The translations under genes were made by a program, and so were the position numbers. Source: Candidatus Muiribacterium halophilum (lineage in GTDB: Bacteria > Muiribacteriota > Muiribacteriia > Muiribacteriales > Muiribacteriaceae). From it: a stretch of DNA of 50,129 nucleotides. Location: the NCBI GenBank assembly GCA_023228995.1, contig JALOAD010000025.1, forward strand, positions 1-50,129, in the 5' to 3' direction. Below are positions 8,017 through 16,347 of the stretch, piece after piece. The first letter of the stretch is position 1, and each line of letters begins with the position of its first letter. The notes under the pieces were generated by a model. That model made no database searches, had not been told where the DNA came from, and saw only the letters and a program-made list of their open reading frames with translations.

Positions 8017-8790
8017 TTAATACATCGCTTGCATTATTTTATACATTTCTGTTTTTATTTGATCAAAAGTATCAAAAAACAATTCCATCATAACCGGAAA
8101 TGCTATAGTTAAGATTATAATTCCAACAACAATTTTCAAAGGAAAAGAAAGAAGCATAACCTGAATTTTTTGAGCTACTTTCGCAATAAAACCAAGAAGA
8201 ACTGTTACAATCATAAGAGTACCAAAAACTGGCATAGCAATATTAAAACCAATTGTAAACATATTACTCAATGAATTTACAATAATTATAATTATATCAG
8301 AATGAAAACTAAAACCTCCGGCAGGTATCAAAGAATAAGAATCAACAATTGCTTTAACAATAGTAAGATGTCCATTCAAACTCAAAAAAACAAATAAAAA
8401 TACAAAATAATGAATTTGTTCAAGTATTGAAACCTGTTCATTAGACTCTGGGTCAACAACATTCGCCATCATAAGACCCATGTTTTGTCCAATAAGAATT
8501 CCTGAAAATCTTATTCCAAGTATAAATATTGAAACCATAAAACCTGTCGTAAACCCTACAAGAAACTCTTTAAAAACAAAAAGAGCAAAATCCATCATAT
8601 ATGGAGCTTCAGCAGGTATAACTGCTCTTGGAACAAGAGGAAATATAATCAATGCGATTCCAACACTCGCTGTGATTTTAATTGTATTAGGAATAAATTG
8701 ACCACCAAAAATAGGCATATTATAAAAAAATGAAGTAACTCTTACTATTACAAGAGCAAATAGTTGAGCATTGTAAACCCACTCATTCAT
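8017..8790 (-). CDS. fliR: Flagellar type III export gate protein FliR
   Basis: FliR (257 residues) completes the FliP5-Q4-R1 export core in the inner membrane. Six or so hydrophobic helices span almost the entire length, with the family's VRVTSFFYNMPIFGG-type N terminus and the conserved GFIAKVAQKIQVM stretch near residue 205. It begins 5 bases after the fliQ stop and is clearly co-translated. Length is normal for the family. The 3' end runs into a palindrome (ATTAATGCTC/GAGCATTAAT, about 7998-8020) that overlaps the stop codon and could act as an mRNA 3' hairpin. Confidence 0.95.
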   Translation of the reverse strand: MNEWVYNAQLFALVIVRVTSFFYNMPIFGGQFIPNTIKITASVGIALIIFPLVPRAVIPAEAPYMMDFALFVFKEFLVGFTTGFMVSIFILGIRFSGILIGQNMGLMMANVVDPESNEQVSILEQIHYFVFLFVFLSLNGHLTIVKAIVDSYSLIPAGGFSFHSDIIIIIVNSLSNMFTIGFNIAMPVFGTLMIVTVLLGFIAKVAQKIQVMLLSFPLKIVVGIIILTIAFPVMMELFFDTFDQIKTEMYKIMQAMY

Positions 8791-8795
8791 CTATA

Positions 8796-9068
8796 CTACT
8801 CAACATACATCATAAGATTTGAAAATATTTCAGTTGTAAATTTTAGAAGTTGATGCAAAATATATGGTCCAAAAACTAAAATTGCAATCATTATTGATGT
8901 AATTTTAGGAATAAATGTAAGGGTCTGCTCCTGTATAGAAGTTGCAGTCTGTATAAGACTGACCAATAAGCCCACAACAACACTTAAAAGAAGCATTGGA
9001 CCGGAAACTTTTAGAATAAGAATAAACATTTCCTGAGCAATTGACATTACAGAAATATCATTATACAT
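8796..9068 (-). CDS. fliQ: Flagellar type III export gate protein FliQ
   Basis: Small integral membrane protein of 90 residues, the family's usual size, with two transmembrane helices (about 15-37 and 50-72) separated by a conserved SLIQTATSIQEQTLTFIPK loop. Four copies assemble around the FliP/FliR spiral of the export gate. It sits between fliP (34-base gap) and fliR (5-base gap), the order conserved across bacteria. An AAAGGAGG-like purine run precedes the ATG. Confidence 0.96.
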   Translation of the reverse strand: MYNDISVMSIAQEMFILILKVSGPMLLLSVVVGLLVSLIQTATSIQEQTLTFIPKITSIMIAILVFGPYILHQLLKFTTEIFSNLMMYVE

Positions 9069-9102
9069 AAAAAACCTCCATTCTCTACATTAAATCTAAA
9101 AT

Positions 9103-9864
9103 CTATACTCTAAAGCTTCTTACAAGTGAATCAATAACAAGATTCCAACCATCCGCCATTACAAATATAATAAGTTTAAAAGGCAAACTAATCATAACTG
9201 GTGGCAACATCATCATTCCCATTGACATAAGAATTGAAGCAACTGTAATATCAACTATCAGAAATGGTAAAAAAAGAAGAATTCCCATCTGAAAAGAAGT
9301 TTTAAGTTCACTTACAATAAATGCAGGAATAATTACATGAGTAGGAACTTCATCAATATTTTTAGGTTTAATACCTCTTGCATATTTTACAAACATAGCA
9401 AGATCTTTATTTCTAGTTTGAGCTATCATAAATTTTCTTAAAGGAATGATTGCTCTATCAATAGCTTCAGGCTGAGTAATTTCTCTTACAATATATGGCT
9501 GAATCGCAGTATCGTTCATTTCTGTCCAAACAGGTGCCATAATATAAAAAGTCACAAAAATAGCAAGTCCTATAACTATTTGATTAGATGGAATTGACTG
9601 TGTTGCAATAGCTCTTCGGACAAATGAGAGAACAATTACAACTCTAGTAAAACATGTTGTCATAATAAGAATAGAAGGTGCTAAAGCTAATATTGTAAGT
9701 AAAAATACAATTTGAAGACCAAGACTTATTTCTTCTGGATTATCCGTTGCCTGAACATCAAAATTCAATTTAGGTATTGGAAAAAAATTTGGATTATCTT
9801 CCGCAAAAGTATTAAAACCAATAAAAAGAATTATAAGAATAAATAAAGTTTTTTTAAAATTCAA
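9103..9864 (-). CDS. fliP: Flagellar type III export gate protein FliP
   Basis: FliP (253 residues), the pentameric core of the flagellar export gate. It has a cleavable signal peptide (residues 1-21), as many FliP proteins do, then four transmembrane helices and a periplasmic domain. Family signatures are visible: MTCFTRVVIVLSFVRRAIATQ, SNQIVIGLA, FLPFLIVDITVASILMSMGM and MMLPPVMISLPFKLIIFV. It is followed by fliQ, and preceded by fliO after a 173-base gap that carries a repeat and a short 9-mer tandem tract. Confidence 0.96.
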   Translation of the reverse strand: MNFKKTLFILIILFIGFNTFAEDNPNFFPIPKLNFDVQATDNPEEISLGLQIVFLLTILALAPSILIMTTCFTRVVIVLSFVRRAIATQSIPSNQIVIGLAIFVTFYIMAPVWTEMNDTAIQPYIVREITQPEAIDRAIIPLRKFMIAQTRNKDLAMFVKYARGIKPKNIDEVPTHVIIPAFIVSELKTSFQMGILLFLPFLIVDITVASILMSMGMMMLPPVMISLPFKLIIFVMADGWNLVIDSLVRSFRV

Positions 9865-9907
9865 ATTCCCCTCTCTATATTTTTATTATTAAAGTAACAA
9901 TACAACT

Positions 9908-10043
9908 AAAATCTGCGAAATAGTGAATCAAAATGTTCAGTGAACATTTTTCTGCCAAATAGCGAAATGGATTTAAAACTTTTACTACTTCACCATTTCA
10001 CCGCTTCACTACTTCACCATTTCACCATTTCACCATTTCACTT
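9908..10043. repeat. Intergenic repeat (second copy) plus CACCATTTC tandem tract
   Basis: The first 55 bases match 7868-7922. From about 9988 to 10041 the sequence is a run of 9-mers of the form (T)TCACCATT, slightly varied, which overlaps the fliO stop codon. A similar 9-mer tract is at 34677-34730. Confidence 0.65.
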
Positions 10044-10541
10044 TTTCTTTTTTTTAGGCATTAATGAATCAAGACTATTAACAAGTAGCATTTCCTTAAA
10101 ATTTACCGGCTTACTACTATTTCTTTCTTTAATATCATTAATAATATCCAAATCATCTATCTTTGAAAGAACATTAATAGAATTATTAGTCGCACCAATA
10201 ATCAAAATTTCGCCAGGTATCATCAATAAATAAACATTTTTACCAGGACCAAGTTGTACATTTTCCAAAATTCTAATATCAGTACCGGTATCAAAAACTT
10301 TTTTTTTGTTAAGATAAAACATAATAACAATTATACTTGCAACAACAATAAAAGTAACCAAAGCAAATTTAAATGAATAACCAGAAAAATCAACTGTCCT
10401 TTCCTTAAAAACTTCATTATTTTTAAAAGATTCAGTCCTGCTATCAAGTGTACCTGAATTATCAAGAAAAGAAACTTCTTCTGAGCAAAAACTACTTATT
10501 GAAAAAACAAATATAATTAAAATTAAAATTTTCTTATTCAT
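10038..10541 (-). CDS. fliO: Flagellar biosynthetic protein FliO
   Basis: FliO-like protein of 167 residues, the scaffold that helps FliP assemble. It has a signal peptide (1-20), a short periplasmic stretch, one transmembrane helix (about 53-75) and a cytoplasmic domain with the typical LENVQLGPGKNVYLLMIPGEILIIGAT pattern. FliO is poorly conserved, so the call rests on this domain plus its place directly upstream of fliP. The C terminus is a lysine run. It begins 64 bases below the DUF4159 gene. Confidence 0.88.
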   Translation of the reverse strand: MNKKILILIIFVFSISSFCSEEVSFLDNSGTLDSRTESFKNNEVFKERTVDFSGYSFKFALVTFIVVASIIVIMFYLNKKKVFDTGTDIRILENVQLGPGKNVYLLMIPGEILIIGATNNSINVLSKIDDLDIINDIKERNSSKPVNFKEMLLVNSLDSLMPKKKKK

Positions 10542-10605
10542 AATAGAAATCTAATAAAAAAAAGACAAAAATTCAATATTATATTGTCTGCCGGAATAAA
10601 AAACA

Positions 10606-11247
10606 TCAAGGATTAAAGACACAATGCAATATATTACAACCAAATTTTAATGCTTTTTCTCTGATATTAGGAGGATTTTTGTGTACATCAGGTGATGCCC
10701 AACCATCTGAGATATTACATTCATAAGAATATAAAAGAACTAATCTCTTATCAATAAATATACCATATAATACCGGTGGTTTATTATCGTGTTCGTGTAT
10801 TTTAGGAATTTTATCAAATAAAAACGGAGTTTTAAAAAGTTTAAAATCATTTTCAATAGTAACTAAAGGATAATCTCTAAATAAATTTTTTATAATAGGA
10901 TAAATATATTTATGCATTCCATAATCATCATCAATATATAAAAAACCCCCATATAAAAGATAATTTCTCAACCTATCAAGCTCAAGTTGTGAAAAAACAA
11001 CATTTCCATGACCTGTCATCCATATCATAGGATATTCAGAAATATCACTAGACATTAAAGTTACAGTTTTTTCTTCTATGTTAAATATATTACTTACATT
11101 GGTATTATAATAACTTAACAGTTCCGGTATTGAAGACGGATCATTATACCAGTCTCCTCCACCATTATATTTTAATCTTGCAATATTAAGACTTTGTGCA
11201 ACAAAAATACAACTTATAAGAATTAACAAAAAAACAGTTTTTTTCAT
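10606..11247 (-). CDS. Exported DUF4159 protein
   Basis: A 213-residue protein with a signal peptide (1-19) followed directly by a DUF4159 domain. Typical features are NIARLKYNGGGDWYNDPSS at the mature N terminus, PMIWMTGHGNVVFS near residue 75, and LRNYLLYGGFLYIDDDYG near 95, a fold related to glutamine amidotransferase-like domains. The family has no settled biochemical role and is often found with secreted or gliding/MoxR-type gene sets. It starts 2 bases after the preceding gene's stop, so it is translated with the coiled-coil protein and probably shares the fliO transcript. Confidence 0.8.
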   Translation of the reverse strand: MKKTVFLLILISCIFVAQSLNIARLKYNGGGDWYNDPSSIPELLSYYNTNVSNIFNIEEKTVTLMSSDISEYPMIWMTGHGNVVFSQLELDRLRNYLLYGGFLYIDDDYGMHKYIYPIIKNLFRDYPLVTIENDFKLFKTPFLFDKIPKIHEHDNKPPVLYGIFIDKRLVLLYSYECNISDGWASPDVHKNPPNIREKALKFGCNILHCVFNP

Positions 11248-11249
11248 AT

Positions 11250-11738
11250 TTATTTTTTATTGATAATATCGTTAATATCATCATCCTCTAACACTTCTTC
11301 TGAACTTTTTTTAAGTGAATTTTTTTCATCTTCAGTATAATATTCAAAACATTCATCTTTTCTTTTTAACTTTTTAAGAAGATCTATTATTTTAAGTCTA
11401 TACTTTTCATTAATATCTTTTTCAAGTTTTAACTCTTCTTTAAAATCTTTTATCTGACCATAAAGTTGTTCTTGAGTTTCATTATTCTTTTTAAGAACAT
11501 CACTTAGAACATTTAGCTTCATCTGTAATTTACCAACATCATCAAAAGCTTTTTCCATTTCTTCATCATTTTCTTTAATAAAATATGCAATTATTTTTCT
11601 GTTTTTTGCAGTTGCAAGCATATCTATATCATAAGCATGAACAATATTATAACCTCTAAACGAAGACATATCATCCTGTACAGTACATTCTGATTTATAA
11701 ATTCTTTTAAAAATATCTGTCTTTTTTTTATTATCCAT
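11250..11738 (-). CDS. Coiled-coil hypothetical protein
   Basis: I do not recognise this 162-residue protein. It lacks a signal peptide or membrane segment. Residues about 60-125 form a heptad-rich coiled coil (EEMEKAFDDVGKLQMKLNVL onward), and the C terminus is strongly acidic (EVLEDDDIND). Position between a RAYT-like gene and the DUF4159 gene, just above fliO, hints at a flagellar accessory or envelope role, but nothing in the sequence proves that. Confidence 0.65.
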   Translation of the reverse strand: MDNKKKTDIFKRIYKSECTVQDDMSSFRGYNIVHAYDIDMLATAKNRKIIAYFIKENDEEMEKAFDDVGKLQMKLNVLSDVLKKNNETQEQLYGQIKDFKEELKLEKDINEKYRLKIIDLLKKLKRKDECFEYYTEDEKNSLKKSSEEVLEDDDINDIINKK

Positions 11739-11798
11739 TTTAACATTATCTCCTTTACAAAATTTACATGTTTTTTATATTTGAACTGTTTAAATCTT

Positions 11799-12590
11799 TT
11801 ATTTTAATTCAAATTTTATTACTCTACTTATTGTTGAAGGGCTAAGGTTTAAAAATCTTGCTATCTCACTCAAAAGATAATTATATTTAGTATGAGCAAT
11901 AATAATCATTCTATTTCTTTCTTTTATATTTTCAACCACTGAAAAAAGTTTTTCTAAAGCAATTCTTTTTTCTCTTTTTTTTGTTTCTTCTTCTAAATTG
12001 ATAACTTGAATTAAATTTTCTTTATCATTATCTATATTTTTGAAATATTTTTTAGAATTATCAATTTCTTTTTTTGAAATATCAGTAAAATCAGAATTTA
12101 ATTTATTATAATCAAAAATCTGCTTTAAAATTTCACCATTAAAAAAAGGAAGATTTTTATATGAATTTAAAAATCTGTAACTTGACCATTTATAATCAAT
12201 ATCTTTTTTATATAAACCTGAAACAACACTACTCAAATAAATCACCGCTAAGCGCAGTTCATCTTCTCTAACAACATAAGACTTGTATCTATCAAAAAAA
12301 ACAGCTCCACGCTTTTTTTTTAATTTATTAATAAATTTTGTGAAAACACTATTCAAATATCTAAAACAATATCTTAAATTATTATAGTCATCTTTTATTA
12401 AAAGAAAATAATCATTTTTAAAAATTGAATAAAAAAAAATTTTTACTCCATATCTAACTGAACATTTTTGTAATAATCCAATAAAATGAATTTTCACCTT
12501 ATCATCTGCAAAAATATTCAAGTTTTTTATACCTCTTGAATGAATTATATAAATTCCTTTATCAATTAATTCTCTTGCTTTTCTAGGCAT
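11799..12590 (-). CDS. REP-associated tyrosine transposase (RAYT) relative with lost HUH motif
   Basis: A 263-residue member of the Y1/RAYT family. The N terminus MPRKARELIDKGIYIIHSRG is the family signature, and later blocks (FFDRYKSYVVREDELRLAVIYL, DYKWSSYRF) and a C-terminal helix-turn-helix (LSEIARFLNLSPSTISRVIK) are all in place. The catalytic HUH pair, normally NHxHLL, is replaced by NDYFLLI at residues 59-65, while the tyrosine (about Y118) remains. DNA cleavage activity is therefore doubtful and the protein may be a domesticated DNA-binding factor. Its first 25 bases overlap the end of polA in another frame. REP-like sequences exist nearby (23302, 29242). DNA binding is inferred. Confidence 0.85.
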   Translation of the reverse strand: MPRKARELIDKGIYIIHSRGIKNLNIFADDKVKIHFIGLLQKCSVRYGVKIFFYSIFKNDYFLLIKDDYNNLRYCFRYLNSVFTKFINKLKKKRGAVFFDRYKSYVVREDELRLAVIYLSSVVSGLYKKDIDYKWSSYRFLNSYKNLPFFNGEILKQIFDYNKLNSDFTDISKKEIDNSKKYFKNIDNDKENLIQVINLEEETKKREKRIALEKLFSVVENIKERNRMIIIAHTKYNYLLSEIARFLNLSPSTISRVIKFELK

Positions 12591-15292
12591 TTTTCTGCTA
12601 AATTCTCCATTTCACCAAGATTTTTACCATATTTTATATCTACTCTCAACGGAACAGATAATTTAACACAATCTTCCATAGAACAAACTATGTTTTTTAT
12701 AATAAGTTCTTTATCTTTAACATTATCATTTATCTCAAAAACCAGCTCATCGTGTATTTGTATTAAAAGTGAAACATCTTTATTAACAGCGAGTTCAAGC
12801 TTATCAAAAACCTTTATCATTGCAATTTTCATTATATCAGCAGCTGTTCCCTGAACTGGAGTATTTACAGCCATTCTATCAACAATAGATTTATTAAACC
12901 CAGAAAGATTTCTAATTCTTCCAAATTCAGTAATTACTATTTTATCTTTTTTTACTTTCTCATGCTGATTTTCAATAAATTCAGCAACTTTTGTATATTT
13001 TTCAAAAAGACTATTAATAAAATTTTTAGCTTCACTATTTTCAATATTAAGTCTTGAAGCAAGACCATAAGCATTCATACCATATATAACTCCAAAGTTA
13101 ACAGTCTTAGCAACTCTTCTCATATCTTCTGTAACATCAGCAATATCAACATGAAAAATCCCCGAAGCTGTAATTGAATGAACATCTTTGCCCTTTCTAA
13201 ATGCTTCAATAAGAACTTTATCATCAGAAATATGAGCAAGAACACGCAATTCAATCTGAGAATAATCAAATGAATAAAGAGTTTTTCCTTTATCAGCAAT
13301 AAAAGCTTTCCTTATTTCTTTACCTTCCCAAGAACGATTAGGAATATTTTGAAGATTAGGATTGCTCGAGGACAATCTTCCAGTTGTTGTAACGGTTTGA
13401 TTAAAACTAGAATGAATTTTATTATCACTATCAACAATTTCAGGAAGCTGTTTTATATAAGTATTAAGTAATTTTGTAGCATTTCTATAATCTAAAAGCT
13501 GTTTTGCAATAGGAATTCCAGCAATTGCCATTTTTTCAAGAACTGATGCATCCGTAGAAAAACCTGTCTTTATCTTTTTTAATGGTTGAAGCCCGAGTTT
13601 TTCAAAGAGAATATAAGAAAGCTGTTTTGGAGAATCAATGTTAAATTCTTCTCCTGAGAGTTCAAATATTTCTTTTTGTAAAATATTAATTTTTTCATCA
13701 AATTCTTTTTCAAGACAATTTAAATGAGCACTATTAAGCGATATACCTTTGAATTCCATTTCTGCCAATATTTTAACAAGAGGCATTTCAATATTATAAA
13801 ATAATGATGCTAAGTTTTTTTCTAATAGTTCTTTTTCAAAAAGATTATAAAGTCTCAAACATATATCAGCATCAGCACAAGCATATTCTGCTGCATCCTC
13901 AACAATACAGTTTTCCATAGTATTTCCACGAGGAATTAATTCTGTAAATTTTTTCATATTTACATCAAGCATATTTTGAGCTATATAATCGATTGAATGA
14001 CCACTTTCAGGATATAAAACATAATGAGCAATTGAAGTATCAAAATACGGTTTTAAATCAAAACCATACTTTTTTAAAACAAGCATATCAAACTTTATAT
14101 TATGACCAATGATTTTTTTAGTATTTAGAACATTAATAAGATTTTTTAATACATAATCTCTTGATAATTGATCAGGAACACCAAGATAAAAATGAGATAA
14201 TGGTATATAAAAAGCTTTTGTTTCTTCAAAGCAAAAAGAAAGACCTACTATTTTTTGATTTCTTAATTCAAGCGAAGTAGTTTCAGTATCAAAAGCTACA
14301 ATTTCAGCCTTTTCTTTTATATCTTTTAATACTTTATTAAAATCTTCTTTTGAAGTTATAATTTTATAATCAGTTTTAATAATTTTGGTTTTTTCTTCTA
14401 ATTCTTGTACTTCATCCTCTTCAAATTTGAATTTATTCATAATAGATCGAATGCTAAGTTTTTTTAAAAAATCTTTTAATCCAGCTTTATAATTTTTTTT
14501 AAATAAAAGATCTTCTAATGAATAATTAATATTAAAATCATATATAATACTAGCAAGTTTATAAGAAATAAAAGCTTTTTCTTTATCAATTTCAAGCTTT
14601 TTTCTAACAGAATCTTTAATATTATCAAGATTATTATAAATATTTTCAAGAGTTTTAAATTTTACTATTAAATCAGTCGCAGTTTTATCACCAATACCTT
14701 TCACGCCTGGTATATTGTCTGATTTATCACCTGTTAATGATTTAAAATCAATTATTTGATAAGGTTCAAAACAATATTCATCAAAAAACCTTTGTGAATT
14801 ATATATTTCAATATTAGAAATACCTTTTTTGGTAAGAACAATATTAACATTATCTGCAAAATGAAGAACCTGAAAAATATCCTTATCTCCGGTTACAACA
14901 AACAATTCAACATCTTTGTTATCTTTTAATGTATAAACAATACTTCCAATTAAATCATCTCCTTCATGTTCTCTATCACATATTGCAGGAATATTCATAA
15001 GATCTAGCATTTCTTCAAATAAAACAAATTGAGATTTTAATTCATCAGGAGTAGCTGCTCTATTAGCTTTATATTCAGGATATAACTCTTTTCTATAACC
15101 TGCTTTCACTTTATCATAAACAACACAAACACCGTCAGGATTAAATTCTGACAATATTTTAAAATACATATTTAAAAATCCAACAATAGCAGAAGTATTT
15201 TGCCCTTCTGAATTATACAAAGGATTTCTTATCATTGCAAAATAAGCTCGATAAAGCAGACTATGACCATCTATTATAACAATTTTTTTCAT
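12566..15292 (-). CDS. polA: DNA polymerase I
   Basis: Repair and Okazaki-fragment polymerase of 908 residues. Three parts are present: an N-terminal 5' nuclease (LTGDKSDNIPGVKGIGDKTA helix-hairpin-helix near 190), a 3'-5' proofreading exonuclease that appears active (DTETTSL near 340, and YACADADICLRL), and the polymerase domain (DYSQIELRVLAH, RRVAKTVNFGVIYGM, and IQIHDELVFE near the end). The start at 15292 is preferred because GGAG lies 6 bases upstream and the ATG overlaps the preceding stop (ATGA); the four-residue longer version is less likely. The 3' end overlaps the RAYT-like gene. Confidence 0.97.
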   Translation of the reverse strand: MKKIVIIDGHSLLYRAYFAMIRNPLYNSEGQNTSAIVGFLNMYFKILSEFNPDGVCVVYDKVKAGYRKELYPEYKANRAATPDELKSQFVLFEEMLDLMNIPAICDREHEGDDLIGSIVYTLKDNKDVELFVVTGDKDIFQVLHFADNVNIVLTKKGISNIEIYNSQRFFDEYCFEPYQIIDFKSLTGDKSDNIPGVKGIGDKTATDLIVKFKTLENIYNNLDNIKDSVRKKLEIDKEKAFISYKLASIIYDFNINYSLEDLLFKKNYKAGLKDFLKKLSIRSIMNKFKFEEDEVQELEEKTKIIKTDYKIITSKEDFNKVLKDIKEKAEIVAFDTETTSLELRNQKIVGLSFCFEETKAFYIPLSHFYLGVPDQLSRDYVLKNLINVLNTKKIIGHNIKFDMLVLKKYGFDLKPYFDTSIAHYVLYPESGHSIDYIAQNMLDVNMKKFTELIPRGNTMENCIVEDAAEYACADADICLRLYNLFEKELLEKNLASLFYNIEMPLVKILAEMEFKGISLNSAHLNCLEKEFDEKINILQKEIFELSGEEFNIDSPKQLSYILFEKLGLQPLKKIKTGFSTDASVLEKMAIAGIPIAKQLLDYRNATKLLNTYIKQLPEIVDSDNKIHSSFNQTVTTTGRLSSSNPNLQNIPNRSWEGKEIRKAFIADKGKTLYSFDYSQIELRVLAHISDDKVLIEAFRKGKDVHSITASGIFHVDIADVTEDMRRVAKTVNFGVIYGMNAYGLASRLNIENSEAKNFINSLFEKYTKVAEFIENQHEKVKKDKIVITEFGRIRNLSGFNKSIVDRMAVNTPVQGTAADIMKIAMIKVFDKLELAVNKDVSLLIQIHDELVFEINDNVKDKELIIKNIVCSMEDCVKLSVPLRVDIKYGKNLGEMENLAEKCLEKQEN

Positions 15293-15531
15293 AAATAACT
15301 CCATGGTTCAGGCTCAATTAATTCTTCAATAAATTCAACATCAATAAGATTTTTTTCGGGAACTCTGCTCCAAGATGCAAGATTAAATTCAAGAAATTTT
15401 TCAAACTTTATAAGACCTTTTTCTTTAGCTTGAAAATTATTCTCAGCAATAACCTCAAAATCAATTTTGTAATAATCGCCTGATAAATTTTTATTTTCTT
15501 TGTAAGGTATGGTAACTTTAAATCTTTTCAT
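15289..15531 (-). CDS. Small hypothetical protein upstream of polA
   Basis: An 80-residue soluble protein with alternating strands and helices (FKVTIPYKE, YYKIDFEVIAENNFQAKEKG), no signal peptide and no motif I can name. It shares ATGA with the polA start, so it is translated with polA. A GGGGG-containing ribosome site precedes the ATG. It may belong to the family of small DNA- or RNA-associated proteins, but this is only position-based. Confidence 0.6.
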   Translation of the reverse strand: MKRFKVTIPYKENKNLSGDYYKIDFEVIAENNFQAKEKGLIKFEKFLEFNLASWSRVPEKNLIDVEFIEELIEPEPWSYL

Positions 15532-15597
15532 ATTACCCCCTAACCTTTTTTTTCTAAATACCGATAAATTTAAGTAACATTTTCACCGTTTCTATTT

Positions 15598-15626
15598 TAA
15601 GACTGCTTATTGCAGTCTTTTTTTTA
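15598..15626 (+). terminator. Hairpin with T-run on the strand opposite to the genes
   Basis: AAGACTGC-ttatt-GCAGTCTT followed by eight T on the plus strand. All nearby genes run leftward, and the M48 gene stop codon lies in the loop. As a rho-independent terminator it would therefore stop rightward (antisense) transcription; for the leftward transcript it is only a stem with a poor U-tract. Confidence 0.5.
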
Positions 15627-16347
15627 TGTATAAACCAGTGTAATCAATTCTTTCAGATGTAAGCGGATGAGTTCTAAGTATTTTTAAAGCACCACTCTCT
15701 TCGCCACCTTCAAGCTCATTTAGTTTTTTAAAAAAAGTAATCATACCATAAGGATTATACCCAGCTGCAATGGCAAAATCAACACCAAATCTATCAGCTT
15801 CTCTTTCATTTTCTCTAGAAAATCTAAGTTCATTAAAAATAGTATTAGCAATCATTATAAGATCTTTATTTTTGTCTACAGTATTGCTTTTTTTGCTATA
15901 ATAATCCAATATTTTAGAATAAATAAGTTGTTTTTCAAAAGCTTTTATACTATGTCTTGCCTCAACATGACCAATTTCGTGTCCTATAACACATGCAAGC
16001 TCATCATCATTGGTCATTTGAACCAGTTTTTTTGTAATGTATATAAATCCGCCTGGAACAGCAAAAGCATTTGGATAAGGGAGATTAAGGACTTTAAATT
16101 TATAAGAAATATCACGATCTGCATATTTTACAAGTTTTGATGAAATACTTTTAACTCTATCATAATCCTTACCACTGGTAATAACACCGGTAGACATTTC
16201 AATAGAAGTCTTAGAAACAGTTCCAATAATTATCTCTATAGTATCTTCAGTAGTTCTAAATAATTCTTTTATAGGATTTTTTTTACAAGATATAGAGAAA
16301 ATTACAAAAACAGATAAAAACAATATAATTATCTTTTTAATATTCAT
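15607..16347 (-). CDS. M48-family metalloprotease lipoprotein
   Basis: A 246-residue lipoprotein: basic N terminus, hydrophobic stretch, then a lipobox with Cys21 (FSISC). The zinc site HEIGH is at residues 123-127 (in GHEIGHVEARHS), with the third ligand in NEREADRFG further on. This is the compact BepA/YfgC-like periplasmic M48 layout, which in Gram-negative bacteria helps outer-membrane protein quality control. It overlaps the FG-GAP gene end by 11 bases, so they are translated together. Length fits a protease domain alone, lacking the TPR tail of BepA. Confidence 0.88.
   Translation of the reverse strand: MNIKKIIILFLSVFVIFSISCKKNPIKELFRTTEDTIEIIIGTVSKTSIEMSTGVITSGKDYDRVKSISSKLVKYADRDISYKFKVLNLPYPNAFAVPGGFIYITKKLVQMTNDDELACVIGHEIGHVEARHSIKAFEKQLIYSKILDYYSKKSNTVDKNKDLIMIANTIFNELRFSRENEREADRFGVDFAIAAGYNPYGMITFFKKLNELEGGEESGALKILRTHPLTSERIDYTGLYIKKRLQ

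Noticed and set aside
7998-8020. Palindrome at the fliR stop as a terminator
   Set aside because: No T-run follows on the minus strand and flhB lies downstream in the same operon.
11799-12590. Calling the RAYT-like gene an active transposase
   Set aside because: Both HUH histidines are absent.
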